In this document: one piece after another, positions 19,202 to 20,058 of the stretch
How positions within the stretch are numbered: the stretch's first letter is position 1
Layout of the letters: each line of letters opens with the position of its first letter
DNA from: Brachionus rotundiformis
Lineage: Eukaryota; Rotifera; Eurotatoria; Ploima; Brachionidae
DNA: 20,058 nucleotides
NCBI GenBank assembly: GCA_016802295.1
Contig: JAESIW010000157.1
Location: 831,103-851,160, forward strand
Direction: 5' to 3'
The notes under the pieces: generated by a model
Told to the model about the DNA's origin: nothing
Seen by the model: only the letters and a program-made list of their open reading frames with translations
Databases searched by the model: none
Translations under genes and position numbers: made by a program

Positions 19202-20058
19202 ATGGAAAATAATATATTGCTTGAAATTATTCAAAAAGCATGTTCACAAAATCCGATTGAAGTTAAAGAAGCCGAGACCAAAATCCACGAGTTTGAAGTT
19301 CACCCTGGCTATTGTTTAAATTTACTTGTAAGTCTATCTAAAAATCTGAATTACAAAAAATTAAATGAAAATTAAGTCTATTATTTCTAATTATTCGCTC
19401 AATACCGATGTTCGCTTTATGGCAAGCTCTTGTCTTAAAAATGCCATTGATAAATATTGGCGCAAGACAGCACCCAATTCTTTGAAAGAAGAAGAAAGAC
19501 TGATGCTTAAAAATCAATTTTTACAATACTTGAATGAACCTGAGCTTAAATTAGCCCGACAAATGTCGGTCATACTCGGAAAGATAGCTCGCTTTGATTT
19601 ACCACTACAATGGCCAGATCTTATAACAAAATTAATCCAGATTCTTCAAGAGAGCTCGGTTTTGTCTCAAGATCCCATTTCATCCAAGCCAGCACTTTCT
19701 TCTCTTCTATCCATAGCGCCAAAGAACGACAACACAGACAACATTAACTCACAACAGACCATCATTCATAACAGGTCCCTAATGGCTTTACATCAAATAA
19801 TTAAATCTTTAGCATCCAAAAGATTGATTAGTGATCGCAAAATATTTGAACAATTATCTTTAAATATAATCAATTTAATATTAGAACTAGCATTTTTCTA
19901 TTTACATAAATGTTTAAATGATCCTTTAGGTGAAATAGATTCTTATGACGAGATCTATTTAACAAATCAACTAAAAGAACATTCATTTTACCTTGATCAG
20001 GCAATTATTTGTCTAAAGATACTGCACAAATTAGTTCTAAATGGTTTCAAAGACAATG
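19202..20058 (+). CDS. IPO11: Importin-11 (importin-beta family), N-terminal part
   Basis: Importin-11 is a karyopherin-beta nuclear import receptor; its vertebrate cargoes include UBE2E-type ubiquitin-conjugating enzymes and RPL12. Exon 1 is 19202-19327 (42 codons), then a 49-nt intron and exon 2 from 19377 past the right edge, 269 full codons in all. Exon 1 gives the AEtKIHEFE..PGY-CLNLL importin N-terminal pattern. Exon 2 opens SIISNYSLNTDVRFMASSCL, then AIDKYWRKTAP, LKLARQMSVILGKIARFDLP with LQWPDLI, SLASKRLISDRKIFEQL and LKILHKLVLNGF, all matching importin-11 in order. This covers the Ran-binding HEAT repeats. The start is uncertain: human importin-11 begins MDLN, and an in-frame DLN lies upstream of this ATG behind an acceptor-like site, so a tiny earlier exon may exist. 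Confidence 0.93.

Noticed and set aside
1..20058. CRISPR arrays, ribosome binding sites, operons and other bacterial features
   Set aside because: All genes are eukaryotic, with spliceosomal introns and a pol III tRNA. The direct repeats found are not regularly spaced arrays.

Overview
The window is animal (metazoan) nuclear DNA. It is very AT-rich between genes. Its genes are split by tiny GT-AG introns, mostly 46-61 nt, and there is no operon structure. It carries clear orthologues of metazoan housekeeping genes. A small invertebrate with a compact, AT-rich genome fits best; a monogonont rotifer is my best guess, at low confidence, because nothing here is taxonomically diagnostic. Exon joins were worked out by hand from splice signals, phase continuity and remembered family alignments.

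Layout, left to right. (1) 1-2613, minus: the N-terminal 811 codons of DNAJC13/RME-8, an endosomal J-protein, running off the left edge. (2) 3716-4937, minus: a six-exon phospholipid phosphatase (PAP2/LPP family). (3) 5448-8463, plus: ZW10, a kinetochore and ER-Golgi tethering protein; it is head-to-head with the phosphatase across 510 bp. (4) 9869-11134, minus: HERPUD, an ER-stress ubiquitin-like membrane protein, whose 3' end is duplicated about 0.56 kb downstream. (5) 12701-13536, plus: an AIG1/ADTRP-type membrane hydrolase. (6) 13981-14051, minus: tRNA-Glu(CTC). (7) 14605-15699, plus: an intact two-exon cathepsin L-like protease. (8) 15518-18979: a rearranged region of decayed copies. (9) 19202-20058, plus: the 5' end of importin-11, running off the right edge.

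Region 8 is the unusual part. It contains a 545-bp, nearly perfect inverted repeat of the cathepsin 3' end (15518-16062 and 17550-18094), whose right arm stops exactly at the single N (18095). It contains an older, inverted and internally deleted cathepsin copy that keeps only part of the propeptide (18705-18808). It also contains two broken fragments of an unrecognised gene with roughly 29-residue Tyr/Gly/Asn-rich repeats, each lying convergent to a cathepsin 3' flank. The simplest reading is that a cathepsin-plus-repeat-gene block was duplicated in inverted orientation and decayed, with a later event or an assembly join adding the identical arm.

The housekeeping genes act in separate processes: endosome sorting, lipid phosphate signalling, mitosis and vesicle tethering, ER quality control, lipid hydrolysis, lysosomal proteolysis and nuclear import. 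Their adjacency looks like ordinary eukaryotic gene order. I found no clearly new multi-gene system; the repeat-protein family next to cathepsin is the best candidate for something undescribed.
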